DNA from: Chryseobacterium salipaludis
GTDB lineage: Bacteria > Bacteroidota > Bacteroidia > Flavobacteriales > Weeksellaceae
Direction of reading: 5' to 3'
Assembly (NCBI RefSeq): GCF_022968825.1
Contig: NZ_JALHKS010000006.1
Span: 124,001-188,000, forward strand
DNA: 64,000 nt
In this document: one piece after another, positions 17,901 to 27,647 of the stretch
How the letters are laid out: every line of letters begins with the position of its first letter
Position numbering within the stretch: position 1 is the stretch's first letter
Position numbers and translations under genes: made by a program
Notes under the pieces: model-generated
What the model was told of the DNA's origin: nothing
Databases searched by the model: none
The model's input: the letters and a program-made list of their open reading frames with translations, nothing else

Positions 17901-20900
17901 GACCGTGCTGTTTTTGGTGTGTATTTTAAAGAGGCTTCGTATTCATAATAGTTATCTGTGGCATCGCTACCGAAACGGATAAAGAATTTCGCCGTTTCAT
18001 CATATTCGGAAGAATTAACATTTTTTAAATCTTCGGCGTGTACAAATAATTCCATTTTCTTGTACCGGCGCATATCCAACGCAACATTTTTAAAGACACC
18101 GCGCGACATATTATTTTCCAGCGGAGATGCTTTTAAATAGAGGGACGCTTCGTTCTGTCTTTGTGCGCCTGCGTTTCCGCTCAGCACCTGACGGTCAATC
18201 CCCGGTGGCAGCACGTACGGCGGCTGATTCAGGCCGTTCTCTTCCAAGTTGACACTTCCTACATCCAGGTTCTGGTCACTCACGAAATTGATTCCTTCGA
18301 TATCGGTGGTATTGGTCGCAATGTCTTTGGTGTACTTTCTCCAGTCGCTGCGCACCAGGTCCAGGGTTCCAAATCGCAAGGTAGACGCCTGATCAAAACC
18401 GGTTAAAACCATTCTCGCATAACGAACATTATTTAAAACCGCGGCACTGGCCTCTCCGGCCTGCGTGTCATACTGTGCGACTGGTACGCGGAATAAGTAC
18501 CACTTGTTCTTCCCGGTTTGCCCGTTCTGGAATTTGGCTTCTACTTCTTTTACATCTACGATAAAATTCTGGCCTAAGACCATATTATTTTTGTCGAGGC
18601 TTACGGTATACTGGTTATAACTTTCATTCTGATCCAGGTTATAGTCACCGTTGATGTCTTCTGCATCCGGCGTTTGGGTTGCAACTTCCAGCGAGTTGCT
18701 TTCGGAGTTGCCCTCCGGTCCGCGGAAATACTTGTAACGTTCGGTAACAGAAGATGCCTGATTGCCCTGGAATTTATCTGACAGATAGAACACAAAATCA
18801 TCTGAAGCCGGGTCTAAGTTCTTGGTAACTGGATTCACAAAATCGGTTCCGAATAAAGCCGCTTCGCCCTGCGCGTCCAGACCATCGTACCCTAAATCCT
18901 GCGCCGCACGGTCCTCGCCTTCGGTAGAAAACGCGTATAAGACCGGGAATTGATTCGGCTGGATTCCCCAATTCGTCGTCGTCGTATTGGCCGGCGTGGA
19001 AGGTGTTGGCAATCCGTTTTCATACATCAGCTTGCCATCTTTCAGTACATCTTCAGATACGTTTCCTAAGTGAAGTAACAATTTAGGATCAGCGCCCAGC
19101 GGATTTCCATCTGCGTACGGGTCCATCATCCAGAACTCCACATACTCGATATTGGAATTGGTAAAGTTGGAAACAGAGATCGGACGCATTAAACCTGCCC
19201 AACGCTGCTGTGTAGTTTCTGTTGCTTTATTTACGTTGTAAGGCCCACGTTCATTTGGGAAATAACTGATATCCAATGTATTGGTGTATAATTGCTCGCC
19301 CGCAACAAAATCACGGCTGTTATACAATTCGGAAGTCTGCACACGACGCGACGCATGATTGGAAACTGCCTCGGCGTTGATGCCGCTTGGTGCTTTTCCG
19401 CCCACGCCATAGAAACGCGGATCAATATTATACCAGGTCAGAAGACCACGCCCGTTTCCGTGCGCCAAATCATTGGTAAGGCCGGCATTGGCAAAGATCG
19501 GTTCCGGATTTTGCTCCGGCTTGGAAGCCAGGCTCCACATGGCAGGTTCCTTCAGGGAAATCTTGGAGGTACTTTGTTCAAAATCATCAATATACGCCTG
19601 ATCGCCGATGTTCTTATTCTGACCCGGAATTAAATAGGCGCCTTCCGCCAAAAAGCTGATATTGGACGGTGCTTCTGTGTTTACAAAAGGAATTTTATCA
19701 GTAAGTCTCGTCAGGAAAGGCAGCTGGTTATTATAGAGTACATTAAAGCCGGCCATCGTATTATTCACCGCTTCCTGCCCGAAGTTTACTTTCTGCGTCA
19801 GTGGCGTTTCAGCATAATTCACGACCGTGGTTCCGACGGTTAAATGCTCATTGAACTTGCGTTCTAAATTTAAACCCAGAAAACGCTTGCGCTGTGTATT
19901 AAAGGTCAGTTGATTTTCCAGTGAAATGCTGATCGCCTGACCGGATTGTTTTACGGTTTCATTAATAATATTAACCGTTCCCAGCATGTAGTCCACCGTA
20001 TAATCAATGCCTTCCTGAAGCTGAACACCGTTGGCGGTTACCTTCACGGAACCTTGCGGTACATTGATGGCGCCGAGCGAAATCCCCGTTCCCTGCGTAC
20101 CCTTGTAGCGGCCTTCCATGGTATAACGAAGCGCCAGGTTGTTTTGGGAAGCGGTTTGTTTCTGCTGTTCGTATAATTCATTAAATACAAACTTAGGATC
20201 GTTGGTTCCCAAAACGGATTGCAGGTAGGTACCGAAGGGTTTGGCTTTGGTAAAAATGACGCGTCCGTTTTCCGGATCCACCGTAATTCCCGGTACAAAG
20301 TCGAAGATTCCATCACCGGTTTCACCATCCACCGTCTGGAGGTCATTATTTAAGTTAAGCCGGTCCCAGTTGAAAAGTTTCAGCAGGTTTGGATTGGTCT
20401 GCGGGTCGGGCGCATTCACCGTTGCCGGCAGGTAATTCACTTTACCGCCACTTTGCGGATCGCGGTAATACACGTTCAGCAGAAAGCCGTCCGGGTTGAT
20501 CTGATTGCTGTTGAGGGAATAGATGTTTTTCATCATCAGGTCCCACATCGGCGAGGTGGTCCGCACGATGCTGTTTGGCTTCAGTACTTTGGTAATCAGC
20601 ACAGAACTTTCTTCGGAAAACTCACCGACTTTATACACTTTACTGTCACCATTTAAGGTATAGCTATAAGAAACAGCCAGCAGCTGATTGTCATTTAAAC
20701 GCTGGTTCAGAGAGACATAACCCAGTTGAGGGTGAAACGTGAATTCGTTGGCAGAAAGTTTACGCGCTTTCCGGTTAAAGATAAACTGTTCACCATCCGC
20801 GTATTGTTCCGGCGAGCCGGCAGCGTTGGGGAAGGTCTGTCGGTTGATGGCATTGTAGGCCGTATTCACATCGCGGATCGCAGTACCCAGGTTGACGATG

Positions 20901-22051
20901 CTTTGGTATAAATTATTCTGGCTGTTATCCGGATAGCCGCTGGTGCCTTCTCCCAGATCCCGGATTCCCAAAATTCCTTTCTGATCCTGTAAGTTGCCGG
21001 AACCCTGATCCAGCACCCATGCTTCGATACGTGTGATGCTCAGGCGGGAATTAATCTGCGGATAATTTAAAAGAGCACGGTCATAATTTTCCAGGAAGTA
21101 ATGGCCGATGAAATAGTGCTGATTATCTTCGTAATCAACTGCATTTAATTTAAAGGTATTCATCACACCGCCGCCTTGCGCAACAATGGTTCGTGCTTCT
21201 CCCTGTTGCTGGGAAAACACCAATGTACCGTAGGTTTTCCCTAACTGAAATTCTGTTTTAAGACCAAATAAAGATTCTGAACCGCGAATCAGACTGGTGG
21301 ACAAAGGCATGTTCACATTTCCGAACTCCACGCGCTTTATGATTTTATCCTCACCACCGGTGGTCTTATCATTTAATCCTTTTGATTGCAGATCGCGCCA
21401 GGTTCCCTTTGCCTGCCAGACAAGGTTCATCCGGTTCTCGAAAGCAAAACCGCTTTGGGTATCATAGTTGGCTTTCAGTTGAAGATTCTCGCCTACTTTC
21501 CCAATGAGACCCAGCTGAATCCGTTGCTGAATATCAATCGCGAAGTTGGTTCTGTTCTGTGGAAGAATGAGCGGGTTATCAATTTTCTGGTATAAACCGC
21601 CGAGATCGAAAGAAGCAAAACCCTGCGGAATAATTTCAATTTTATTTCCGCCAAATAAGGTTTCAAACAGAGGATTACGAATATTTACGGTTGGAAGCAG
21701 TCCTTTCTTTTCAGCATCGGTCTGATCTTTGCGGTAGCTCAGGGCATTGTTGCCCGATTTTTCGCGGTAGTAGTCGCGCAGCTGCCGGGAAAGAATGTAC
21801 TGATTGTATTCCTCAGAAGACATCGCGACGGGATTTCCGACGATCATACTGCCAATTTTCGGATAGAGGAAATACATCCCGCTGGCAATATCATACACAG
21901 CTTCATAACGCACCGGATCCGGCAGCGAATAATTTTGCCGTACAGAAGATTCCGGCTCAGCAGGAGTTTGCTGCGCCAGAAGCTGGGTTACCGAAAATAA
22001 AAGACACAGTAAGACACAGATCTTACGCCGAAAAAAAGAGTGCTTCTTCAA
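14972..22051 (-). CDS. sprA: SprA, outer-membrane translocon of the type IX secretion system
   Basis: Giant outer-membrane beta-barrel through which T9SS cargo passes; needed for secretion and, in gliding species, for motility. The 2359-residue length matches the family. A signal peptide (about 1-26, ending LLAQQ) follows a TTG start at 22051: an in-frame TAG lies two codons upstream, so no ATG is available. The body is rich in Asn, Tyr and Gly with alternating beta-strand patterns and ends in aromatic GLTATFTFGGTGGF, typical of barrel closure. It lies 3 bases after ruvA in the order maeB-ruvA-sprA, which is known in flavobacteria. Confidence 0.95.
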   Translation of the reverse strand: MKKHSFFRRKICVLLCLLFSVTQLLAQQTPAEPESSVRQNYSLPDPVRYEAVYDIASGMYFLYPKIGSMIVGNPVAMSSEEYNQYILSRQLRDYYREKSGNNALSYRKDQTDAEKKGLLPTVNIRNPLFETLFGGNKIEIIPQGFASFDLGGLYQKIDNPLILPQNRTNFAIDIQQRIQLGLIGKVGENLQLKANYDTQSGFAFENRMNLVWQAKGTWRDLQSKGLNDKTTGGEDKIIKRVEFGNVNMPLSTSLIRGSESLFGLKTEFQLGKTYGTLVFSQQQGEARTIVAQGGGVMNTFKLNAVDYEDNQHYFIGHYFLENYDRALLNYPQINSRLSITRIEAWVLDQGSGNLQDQKGILGIRDLGEGTSGYPDNSQNNLYQSIVNLGTAIRDVNTAYNAINRQTFPNAAGSPEQYADGEQFIFNRKARKLSANEFTFHPQLGYVSLNQRLNDNQLLAVSYSYTLNGDSKVYKVGEFSEESSVLITKVLKPNSIVRTTSPMWDLMMKNIYSLNSNQINPDGFLLNVYYRDPQSGGKVNYLPATVNAPDPQTNPNLLKLFNWDRLNLNNDLQTVDGETGDGIFDFVPGITVDPENGRVIFTKAKPFGTYLQSVLGTNDPKFVFNELYEQQKQTASQNNLALRYTMEGRYKGTQGTGISLGAINVPQGSVKVTANGVQLQEGIDYTVDYMLGTVNIINETVKQSGQAISISLENQLTFNTQRKRFLGLNLERKFNEHLTVGTTVVNYAETPLTQKVNFGQEAVNNTMAGFNVLYNNQLPFLTRLTDKIPFVNTEAPSNISFLAEGAYLIPGQNKNIGDQAYIDDFEQSTSKISLKEPAMWSLASKPEQNPEPIFANAGLTNDLAHGNGRGLLTWYNIDPRFYGVGGKAPSGINAEAVSNHASRRVQTSELYNSRDFVAGEQLYTNTLDISYFPNERGPYNVNKATETTQQRWAGLMRPISVSNFTNSNIEYVEFWMMDPYADGNPLGADPKLLLHLGNVSEDVLKDGKLMYENGLPTPSTPANTTTTNWGIQPNQFPVLYAFSTEGEDRAAQDLGYDGLDAQGEAALFGTDFVNPVTKNLDPASDDFVFYLSDKFQGNQASSVTERYKYFRGPEGNSESNSLEVATQTPDAEDINGDYNLDQNESYNQYTVSLDKNNMVLGQNFIVDVKEVEAKFQNGQTGKNKWYLFRVPVAQYDTQAGEASAAVLNNVRYARMVLTGFDQASTLRFGTLDLVRSDWRKYTKDIATNTTDIEGINFVSDQNLDVGSVNLEENGLNQPPYVLPPGIDRQVLSGNAGAQRQNEASLYLKASPLENNMSRGVFKNVALDMRRYKKMELFVHAEDLKNVNSSEYDETAKFFIRFGSDATDNYYEYEASLKYTPKTARSPLEIWPSENNVDLELQYLIDAKLRRDQSSTNLDQRWEDPEYSTLDPNNKKIYIKGRPSLGNVTTIMLGVRNKGGLASKDLVLWINEIRLSEIENKGGYAANASLNFNLGDFALVNANASYSTIGFGGIAEKPSERSQATQSAYSINTTVNVDKFLPEKAGMRIPVNYSYTQTIEDPKYNPLDNDVTFEASPEKETLKKVARTYTQQRSIGVVNMRKERVNPARKQKFYDVENLSLTAIYNDDFYRDVYTTKNYRQFLRANLDYNYSFKPYVLRPFNKLVSDTAKSYKYLRWAKEINFNPVPTRLSFRTEIDRNYNEVQFRNIDAVLGAAAGQDFAPIRNSNFYFGWQYGLGFNFTKSLKLEINSAMRTLNDQFSVANLTNKSIFADPLRAGRPVLYNHRVQLNYRFPFEYLPYLDFINAEIGYGLTYNWNARSTVQTRFINPETGVQESLGSIGQNTNNLIATGAVDVPKFFGKFKYFQNITTKMQKRRQEIDSLNNAYNLEWQKKNKKKSFKSYTFKNKLNPMESVAYALTSIKQLDFSYNENNGTVLPGLLSAPNWYGYGQTLGGPTMGFLLGSQADIRRTVIERGWVSNSAYMTDPYVQLKNQNFLANVQIMPVNDFRIDVNFLKNYTRNFTQSGYNLDADSNPANGFQFSFGNDMITYSKTAWTFNTAFTDGRAIYDNMVSNAREISQRLGGALQADGFTDGHSLANAYILVPAFQAAVEGKSAGTASENPTKAGFPLPNWRVTYSGLKNIPLINSQFSKFDVLHGYTSTYTASGIQSSIDFYNAQVNGATNRDAFGDYYNPYTYSQVGYVEAFAPLIGADVTMRNNMQFRAQYNRDRLFMLGLVNHTLTEDMGKEYIVGFGYILKDLKMKLNFKGKERTVKSDLNIRGDFSLRDSQTRITNILQDDSQVTGGQRLMSIKLSADYSVSQNFNLRFFYDQLLTKYKISTAFPLMTVRAGLTATFTFGGTGGF

Positions 22052-22054
22052 ATG

Positions 22055-22639
22055 CTAAATATTTTTTAAAATCTGCTTAACCAATGCTTCCACCGTAAGG
22101 TCGGGTTCCTGCTTGAGCAGGCGATTGGCAATCCGCTCGCTGGTTTTTCTGGGAATACCCAATACCTCCAGTGCAGATAACGACTCTTCTTTTACTTTAT
22201 TATTTACCACAGCGGAAATATTTTCCTCGGAAACACTGAACTTCTGCACTTTATCCCGAAGGTCCACAATGATGCGCTCAGCAGTCTTGGCACCGATGCC
22301 TTTTACCTTTTGGAGCAGCATACTGCTGTTGTTCATAATCGCGGAAGCAATTTCATCCAGTGACAGGGAAGAAAGCATAATCAGCGCAGAAACCGGCCCG
22401 ACCCCATTTACGCTGATGAGCAAGTTAAACATCTCTTTTTCGAGCAGGGTACTAAAACCAAACAGCAGATGGGCATCCTCGCGGATGATCTGCTGTATGT
22501 TCAGAAATGTTTCCTTGCCCAAGGTGAGCTGCTGCGACGTTTGCAGACTGATGCCCACCAGATAACCAACTCCATGCACCTCAATCACGGCAGAAGTGGG
22601 ATGCACCTGCTGCACTATGCCTTTTAATGAATAGATCAT
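22055..22639 (-). CDS. ruvA: Holliday junction branch migration protein RuvA
   Basis: Binds four-way DNA junctions and loads RuvB. At 194 residues it has the N-terminal OB fold (MIYSLKGIVQ to about 62), two helix-hairpin-helix motifs (LLISVNGVGPVSALIML and LLQKVKGIGAKTAERII), and the C-terminal RuvB-binding three-helix domain (ALEVLGIPRKTSERIANRLL). It lies between maeB and sprA with 32 and 3 base gaps, so it is likely cotranscribed. RuvB and RuvC are not in the window. Confidence 0.95.
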   Translation of the reverse strand: MIYSLKGIVQQVHPTSAVIEVHGVGYLVGISLQTSQQLTLGKETFLNIQQIIREDAHLLFGFSTLLEKEMFNLLISVNGVGPVSALIMLSSLSLDEIASAIMNNSSMLLQKVKGIGAKTAERIIVDLRDKVQKFSVSEENISAVVNNKVKEESLSALEVLGIPRKTSERIANRLLKQEPDLTVEALVKQILKNI

Positions 22640-22671
22640 CAGACAATTTTTAAGTCATTAATATAAATGAA

Positions 22672-24966
22672 TTAGCGGTCCAGGCCTTCCTCACGGCGCT
22701 GCGCATCCAGTACGGCTACCGTTGCCAGGTTGACAATTTCATCTACGCTGGCACGCATCTGCAGCACATGAACCGGTTTTTTAAGTCCCATTAAAACAGG
22801 ACCCACTACCTGCGCCACTTTTAACCCGCGGATGATTTTGTAAGACAGGTTCGCACTCTCCAGATTCGGGAAGACGAACACGTTCGCCGGCGTGGTTCCC
22901 AATTTAGAGAACGGGTAATCGGATAGGTGTTCACTGTCCATCGCAAAATCCGGCTGAATTTCGCCGTCCACAATCATTTTTGGATACTTCTCGTGCAGGA
23001 TGGAGACGGCTTTTGCTACTTTCTTCGACGTTTCAGAGTTCGCAGCAAAGTTGGTAAACGATAACATCGCTACGCGGGGCTCGATGGCAAAGGATTTCAC
23101 GGTAAGCTCAGACATTCTGGCGATATTGGCCAGGTCTTCCGCAGTCGGATCCTGGTTGATGGACGTATCTGCGAAGAAGATGGGTTTCTTTTCCGTAAGC
23201 ACCATCATCATTCCGGCGATTTTGTCCACTCCCTTTTCACGCTCGATTACTTTCAGAATCGGCTTCAGCACAGAAGCGTAGTTTTTGGAAAAACCAACAA
23301 TCAGCGCATCGGTATCGCCATGGTGGAGCATCAGCGGCCCGAAGTAGTCCATCTGGCGCACATAGCGGCGGGCTTTATATTCATTCATGCCTTTACGCTG
23401 GCGGCCTTTCCACAGAGTGTTGCGATAACGAACGCGGTTCTCTTCCTGATCGTCATCCATCGGGTCGATGATCGGAACATTTAATTCAATACCGAATTTT
23501 TTCATCTGTTCCTGAACATATTTCTTCTCACCCAGCAGAATCGGATGGGCAATACCTTCTTCATAAAGGATTTGAGCAGCTTTCAAAACGTTATATTCTT
23601 CCGCATTGCCGAGCGTAACTCGTTTCGGATTGCTGCGCGCGCGGTTCTGCATCATGCGGATGAGTTTTTCATCACGTCCCATGCGGTCCAGCAGCGCATT
23701 TTCATAATCATCAAAATCTTCGATCGGCTTGTGTGCAATCCCGCTTTCCATCGCTGCTTTTGCCACCGCTATGGAAACTTTGGTGATCAAGCGATTATCA
23801 AATGGTTTTGGAATAAAATATTCTCTGCCGAAGTGCAGGTTCTTCAGGTTATAGGCCAGGATCACGGCTTCCGGCACCGGTTCTTTGGCAAGTTCGGCGA
23901 TGGCGCGCACGGCAGCCAGTTTCATTTCTTCATTAATGCCGGTTGCCTGCACATCCAACGCACCCCGGAAGATATATGGGAACCCGAGTACGTTATTCAC
24001 CTGGTTAGGATAATCACTACGGCCGGTGGCCATAATTGTATCCGGGCGGGTTTCCATCGCAAGGTTATACTCAATCTCAGGATCTGGATTGGCCAGGCCG
24101 AAGACAACCGGATTTTCCGCCATGGAAAGCAGCATTTCGGGCGACATTACATCTCCCTTGGAAAGACCGATAAAAACATCAGCACCCTGCAGGGCTTCTT
24201 CCAGTGTCTGCAAATCAGTATCTGCGATAAACTCAAGTTTTTCGGGCGTAAGGTTGGTGCGGTGTTTATTAATGACCCCTTTGGAGTCGCACATCAGAAT
24301 ATTTTCTTTGCGAACACCCAGCTGAACATATAATTTGGTACAGGCAATGGCCGCTGCCCCCGCGCCGTTCACCACCATGCGGATATCTTCCACTTTTTTA
24401 CCGGCGATCTCCAGCGCATTTAATAAAGCCGCTGCAGAAATAATCGCGGTTCCGTGCTGGTCATCGTGCATCAAAGGAATATTCAGTTCTTCTTTCAGGC
24501 GCTGCTCAATATAGAAAGCTTCCGGCGCCTTTATATCTTCGAGGTTGATACCGCCAAACGTGGGAGCAATTCCTTTTACGATTTCAATGAACTTGTCCGG
24601 ATCTTTTTCGTCGATTTCAATATCAAAAACATTGATGTCTGCAAAAATTTTAAATAATAATCCTTTTCCTTCCATCACCGGTTTGGAAGCTTCGGCACCG
24701 ATGTCGCCCAATCCCAATACCGCCGTACCATTCGAGATAACCGCTACCAGGTTTCCTTTGCCGGTATACTCATAGGCTTTTTTCGTATCCTTTTCAATCT
24801 CGAGGCAGGGAATAGCCACACCCGGCGAGTACGCCAAAGAAAGGTCGCGCTGAGAAGAGTGAGGTTTGGAAGGGATTACTTCAATTTTACCTTTCGGTTC
24901 CATGCGGTGGTAATCCAGTGCCGCCTGATTAAAATTTCGTTCGTCCCGATTATTTTTACTTGACAT
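22672..24966 (-). CDS. maeB: NADP-dependent malic enzyme with C-terminal phosphotransacetylase domain
   Basis: Oxidatively decarboxylates malate to pyruvate, making NADPH. The 764-residue protein is the two-domain MaeB form. The malic-enzyme domain (about 1-430) carries [32 protein letters not shown] and the nucleotide-binding [15 protein letters not shown]. The C-terminal PTA-like domain (about 440-764) carries [18 protein letters not shown] and [14 protein letters not shown]. In MaeB proteins this second domain is regulatory (acetyl-CoA sensing) and not catalytic. It lies 54 bases after a sugar-kinase-like gene and upstream of ruvA. Confidence 0.94.
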   Translation of the reverse strand: MSSKNNRDERNFNQAALDYHRMEPKGKIEVIPSKPHSSQRDLSLAYSPGVAIPCLEIEKDTKKAYEYTGKGNLVAVISNGTAVLGLGDIGAEASKPVMEGKGLLFKIFADINVFDIEIDEKDPDKFIEIVKGIAPTFGGINLEDIKAPEAFYIEQRLKEELNIPLMHDDQHGTAIISAAALLNALEIAGKKVEDIRMVVNGAGAAAIACTKLYVQLGVRKENILMCDSKGVINKHRTNLTPEKLEFIADTDLQTLEEALQGADVFIGLSKGDVMSPEMLLSMAENPVVFGLANPDPEIEYNLAMETRPDTIMATGRSDYPNQVNNVLGFPYIFRGALDVQATGINEEMKLAAVRAIAELAKEPVPEAVILAYNLKNLHFGREYFIPKPFDNRLITKVSIAVAKAAMESGIAHKPIEDFDDYENALLDRMGRDEKLIRMMQNRARSNPKRVTLGNAEEYNVLKAAQILYEEGIAHPILLGEKKYVQEQMKKFGIELNVPIIDPMDDDQEENRVRYRNTLWKGRQRKGMNEYKARRYVRQMDYFGPLMLHHGDTDALIVGFSKNYASVLKPILKVIEREKGVDKIAGMMMVLTEKKPIFFADTSINQDPTAEDLANIARMSELTVKSFAIEPRVAMLSFTNFAANSETSKKVAKAVSILHEKYPKMIVDGEIQPDFAMDSEHLSDYPFSKLGTTPANVFVFPNLESANLSYKIIRGLKVAQVVGPVLMGLKKPVHVLQMRASVDEIVNLATVAVLDAQRREEGLDR

Positions 24967-25020
24967 AAATGATATTTTTATAAGAATGGCTCCAGGAGCC
25001 GTATTGTTTTAAATTTTTAA

Positions 25021-25881
25021 TTAAGAAAGCTGCAGCAGATATTTTTTGTGATAATCGACCAAACTTTCAATAGGTTTCTGTACGATTCTTCCTACCGTCA
25101 GATTGAGTTCTGCTGCGGCCGCCCGAAGAATGTCCTCATAAATAAAAGCGATGTAGCCGATGAAGTTAATTTCCACTTCGCGGGCCTCCGGATACGGCAG
25201 AATATGAAAATCCATAAAGTTCTTCATTTCATCAAACACCATATTCTGAAAATAAGAATGGTTTTTATGCTCGGCAATAAATTCATTAAAACTGCCTAAA
25301 TATGCATTGGCACGGGGATTATGATACATGCTTTGCAAGGCCTGTTCGATGGTCAGCTCGTACTTTTTCCGAAAAGCCTGCTCCAGATCTGCCGGCAGCT
25401 TTTTCATAAAGAACCGGCGCAGCAAATGCTTGCCAAGTGCGCTGCCGCTACCTTCGTCGCCAATCAGGAAACCAAGTGAGGGAAGATCAACACGTATATT
25501 TTCTCCATCAAAAAAGCAGGAATTGGAACCGGTGCCCAAAATGCAGACAAGACCGGGACGACCTGTATACGCCGCATATGCCGCGGCAATCATATCATCT
25601 TTCACCTCAATATCTGCCTCGTTGAATATCTGCAAAAATTCCTTTTTAACTTTATCCGCATTGGCCGCAACGCCACAGCCCGAGCCATAAAAGAACACCT
25701 GGTTAATTACAGGAACCAGCGCCGCCAGATCAGCATTACGGTTAATCTCTGCTGCGATAAAATCTGGATTGATGATATTGGGATTGAAACCCAGCGTTGT
25801 GGTTTTCAGATGCAGGCTGCCGCTGTCTTCCAGGATCACCCAATCGCACTTGGTGGAACCGCCGTCTATAATGGCAATCAT
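25021..25881 (-). CDS. BadF/BadG-type ATPase, probable N-acetylglucosamine kinase-like protein
   Basis: ASKHA-fold kinase of 286 residues. The phosphate-1 motif is IIDGGSTKCDWVI (about 3-15) and the phosphate-2 motif is CILGTGSNSCFFDG. The adenosine-site region has FLIGDEGSGSALGKHLL. These fit the BadF/BadG/BcrA/BcrD ATPase family, whose members of this size include N-acetylglucosamine kinases; the substrate here is inferred only from family resemblance. It is the first gene of the run kinase-maeB-ruvA-sprA. No cysteines of the 2-hydroxyglutaryl-CoA dehydratase activator type are seen. Confidence 0.8.
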   Translation of the reverse strand: MIAIIDGGSTKCDWVILEDSGSLHLKTTTLGFNPNIINPDFIAAEINRNADLAALVPVINQVFFYGSGCGVAANADKVKKEFLQIFNEADIEVKDDMIAAAYAAYTGRPGLVCILGTGSNSCFFDGENIRVDLPSLGFLIGDEGSGSALGKHLLRRFFMKKLPADLEQAFRKKYELTIEQALQSMYHNPRANAYLGSFNEFIAEHKNHSYFQNMVFDEMKNFMDFHILPYPEAREVEINFIGYIAFIYEDILRAAAAELNLTVGRIVQKPIESLVDYHKKYLLQLS

Positions 25882-25966
25882 AAGGTTCTTTATAAATTAG
25901 TCTGCTAAAATATTAATTTAATTCCAATCGTACCCTTGCTAAATAGTGCGGTTGTCCACAAACGGC

Positions 25967-25988
25967 AAAGCGGGCCGAAACCCGCTTT
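25967..25988 (-). terminator. Hairpin after nifU, possible terminator
   Basis: An 8-bp perfect stem (AAAGCGGG/CCCGCTTT) with a 6-base loop lies 25 bases past the NifU-domain gene. The T-run on the minus strand is short (TTTG), so termination is likely but not certain. Confidence 0.6.
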
Positions 25989-26013
25989 TAATATATTGTG
26001 CTACCCCGGCCGT

Positions 26014-26262
26014 TTATTCTACCGCAAGAACTTCTGTAATTTCCGGTGCGAATTGTTTCACGGTATTTTCCACCCCGAGTTTCATGGTGGAAAAGCTCAT
26101 GGGGCAACCATTGCAGTTCCCCTGTAATTTCACAAGAACTGTGTGGCCGGTTACATCCACCAACTCGATATCTCCCCCATCTTTATTCAAAAAAGGCCGT
26201 ATACTTTCCAGCGCTTCGAGCACGCGTGTTACTGTATCTTCCTGTGATTTTATATTTTCCAT
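26014..26262 (-). CDS. NifU-like Fe-S cluster scaffold protein (C-terminal NifU domain)
   Basis: An 82-residue stand-alone NifU C-terminal (Nfu) domain that carries and hands on Fe-S clusters. The CxxC cluster ligands are Cys50 and Cys53 in GNCNGCPMS, and the typical opening is VLEALESIRPFLNKDGGDIE. The start is the ATG at 26260-26262; upstream in-frame codons run into mrp and are not plausible. It lies 52 bases after mrp on the same strand, a sensible pair for Fe-S delivery. Confidence 0.92.
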   Translation of the reverse strand: MENIKSQEDTVTRVLEALESIRPFLNKDGGDIELVDVTGHTVLVKLQGNCNGCPMSFSTMKLGVENTVKQFAPEITEVLAVE

Positions 26263-26314
26263 GTTGCTGTGCAGCAGTTTTTCTTGTATGTAGGTTAACG
26301 GATGTTCTTCCGCT

Positions 26315-27421
26315 TTATTTCTTTTTTGGCGAGCAGCCGGCCATAGTAGTAATCTTGACAGCTTCGGTTGGCGGCAGATTCTTATTGCGCTCCACCAGGC
26401 TTTCAATCATTTTCTGTGTGGTTTCACGATAGATTTCGGCAATTTTGGAACCTTCCTGAAGCGCGGCCGGACGGCCTACGTCTCCTGCTTCCCGAATGCT
26501 CTGAATCAGTGGAATCTCACCCAGAACCGGAATGCCCAGGTCCTCGGCCAAATATTGTGCTCCCTGATTGCCAAAGATATAATATTTATTCTCCGGCAAC
26601 TCTTCTGGTGTAAAATAAGACATATTTTCGATAAGTCCTAATACCGGAATATTGATGCTTTCCATCTGGAACATGGCAATTCCCTTACGCACGTCTGCCA
26701 GTGCCACATGCTGTGGCGTACTCACGATTACCGCGCCGGTTACCGGTACTTCCTGAATAATGGATAAGTGAATATCACCTGTGCCCGGCGGCAGGTCCAC
26801 GAGCAGGAAATCCAGTTCACCCCAGGCAGCGTCGCGAATCATCTGGTTTAACGCTTTGGAAGCCATAGGCCCACGCCAAACCACCGCCTGATTCGCACCG
26901 GAGAAGTATCCGATAGACAGCATTTTTACGCCATAATTTTCCACTGGCTTCATCAATGTGCGGCCATCTACTTCCACTGAAAGCGGTTTTTGATCTTCCG
27001 TGTCCAGCATGGTAGGGACAGACGGGCCATAAATATCCGCATCCAGCAATCCGACTTTGAAACCCATATTTGCCAAGGTCACAGCCAAGTTCGCAGCTAC
27101 GGTAGATTTGCCCACCCCGCCTTTTCCGGAGGCAATGGCAATAATATTGGTAATGCCGGGAATTTGTTTTCCTTTAATTTGATTCTGCTGCACTTCCGAA
27201 GGTTCCGGTGAGGCAATCTTGAGCTTTAACACTACGTCTTCCCCAAATTCAGAAGCAAAAGCCTGCTTCATGGCTGCTTCCAGTTTTTTCTTTTCGTGCA
27301 TGGCCGGTGAATGCGCGGTCATATCGATATACACATCGTTCCCCATCACCTGGAAATTGTGCACCAGATCATCCACTTCTATCTCTTTCAGGAAAGCCTG
27401 AACTTTCGCTTTCGTCAACAT
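26315..27421 (-). CDS. apbC: Mrp/NBP35-family Fe-S carrier ATPase (ApbC)
   Basis: P-loop ATPase of 368 residues that binds and transfers Fe-S clusters. An N-terminal MIP18/DUF59 domain (about 1-75) precedes the deviant Walker A SGKGGVGKSTVAAN (about 98-111). Next come LLDADIYGPSVPTML, the Walker B-like FLLVDLPPGTGD, and LGLIENMSYF. The paired cluster-binding Cys usually seen as CxxC after ENMSYF is missing here (ENMSYFTPEEL). A Cys occurs near the C-terminus (MAGCSPKKK). Next gene downstream is the NifU-domain scaffold. Confidence 0.92.
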   Translation of the reverse strand: MLTKAKVQAFLKEIEVDDLVHNFQVMGNDVYIDMTAHSPAMHEKKKLEAAMKQAFASEFGEDVVLKLKIASPEPSEVQQNQIKGKQIPGITNIIAIASGKGGVGKSTVAANLAVTLANMGFKVGLLDADIYGPSVPTMLDTEDQKPLSVEVDGRTLMKPVENYGVKMLSIGYFSGANQAVVWRGPMASKALNQMIRDAAWGELDFLLVDLPPGTGDIHLSIIQEVPVTGAVIVSTPQHVALADVRKGIAMFQMESINIPVLGLIENMSYFTPEELPENKYYIFGNQGAQYLAEDLGIPVLGEIPLIQSIREAGDVGRPAALQEGSKIAEIYRETTQKMIESLVERNKNLPPTEAVKITTMAGCSPKKK

Positions 27422-27647
27422 AATTCAGAATATATTTTTAGAAATGTAAAATTACGGAATTTTTTCCTTGTTTAGAATCATTAAAGTCTATGACAATTAT
27501 CGCGTTTTCTGTGTTCTGCTGAAACGAAATAAAACTGCAACTTATTGAAAATATGAGCGAAAGCAGTGTTTTGGCAAAAATATTGTACAATGATACAGGA
27601 TATTATAATCATTAATAAGAAAACACACCATTTTAAAAATTATTATT

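Noticed and set aside
23545-24333. A 262-codon open frame on the plus strand opposite maeB.
   Set aside because: It is antisense to the conserved malic enzyme and shows no domain or signal.
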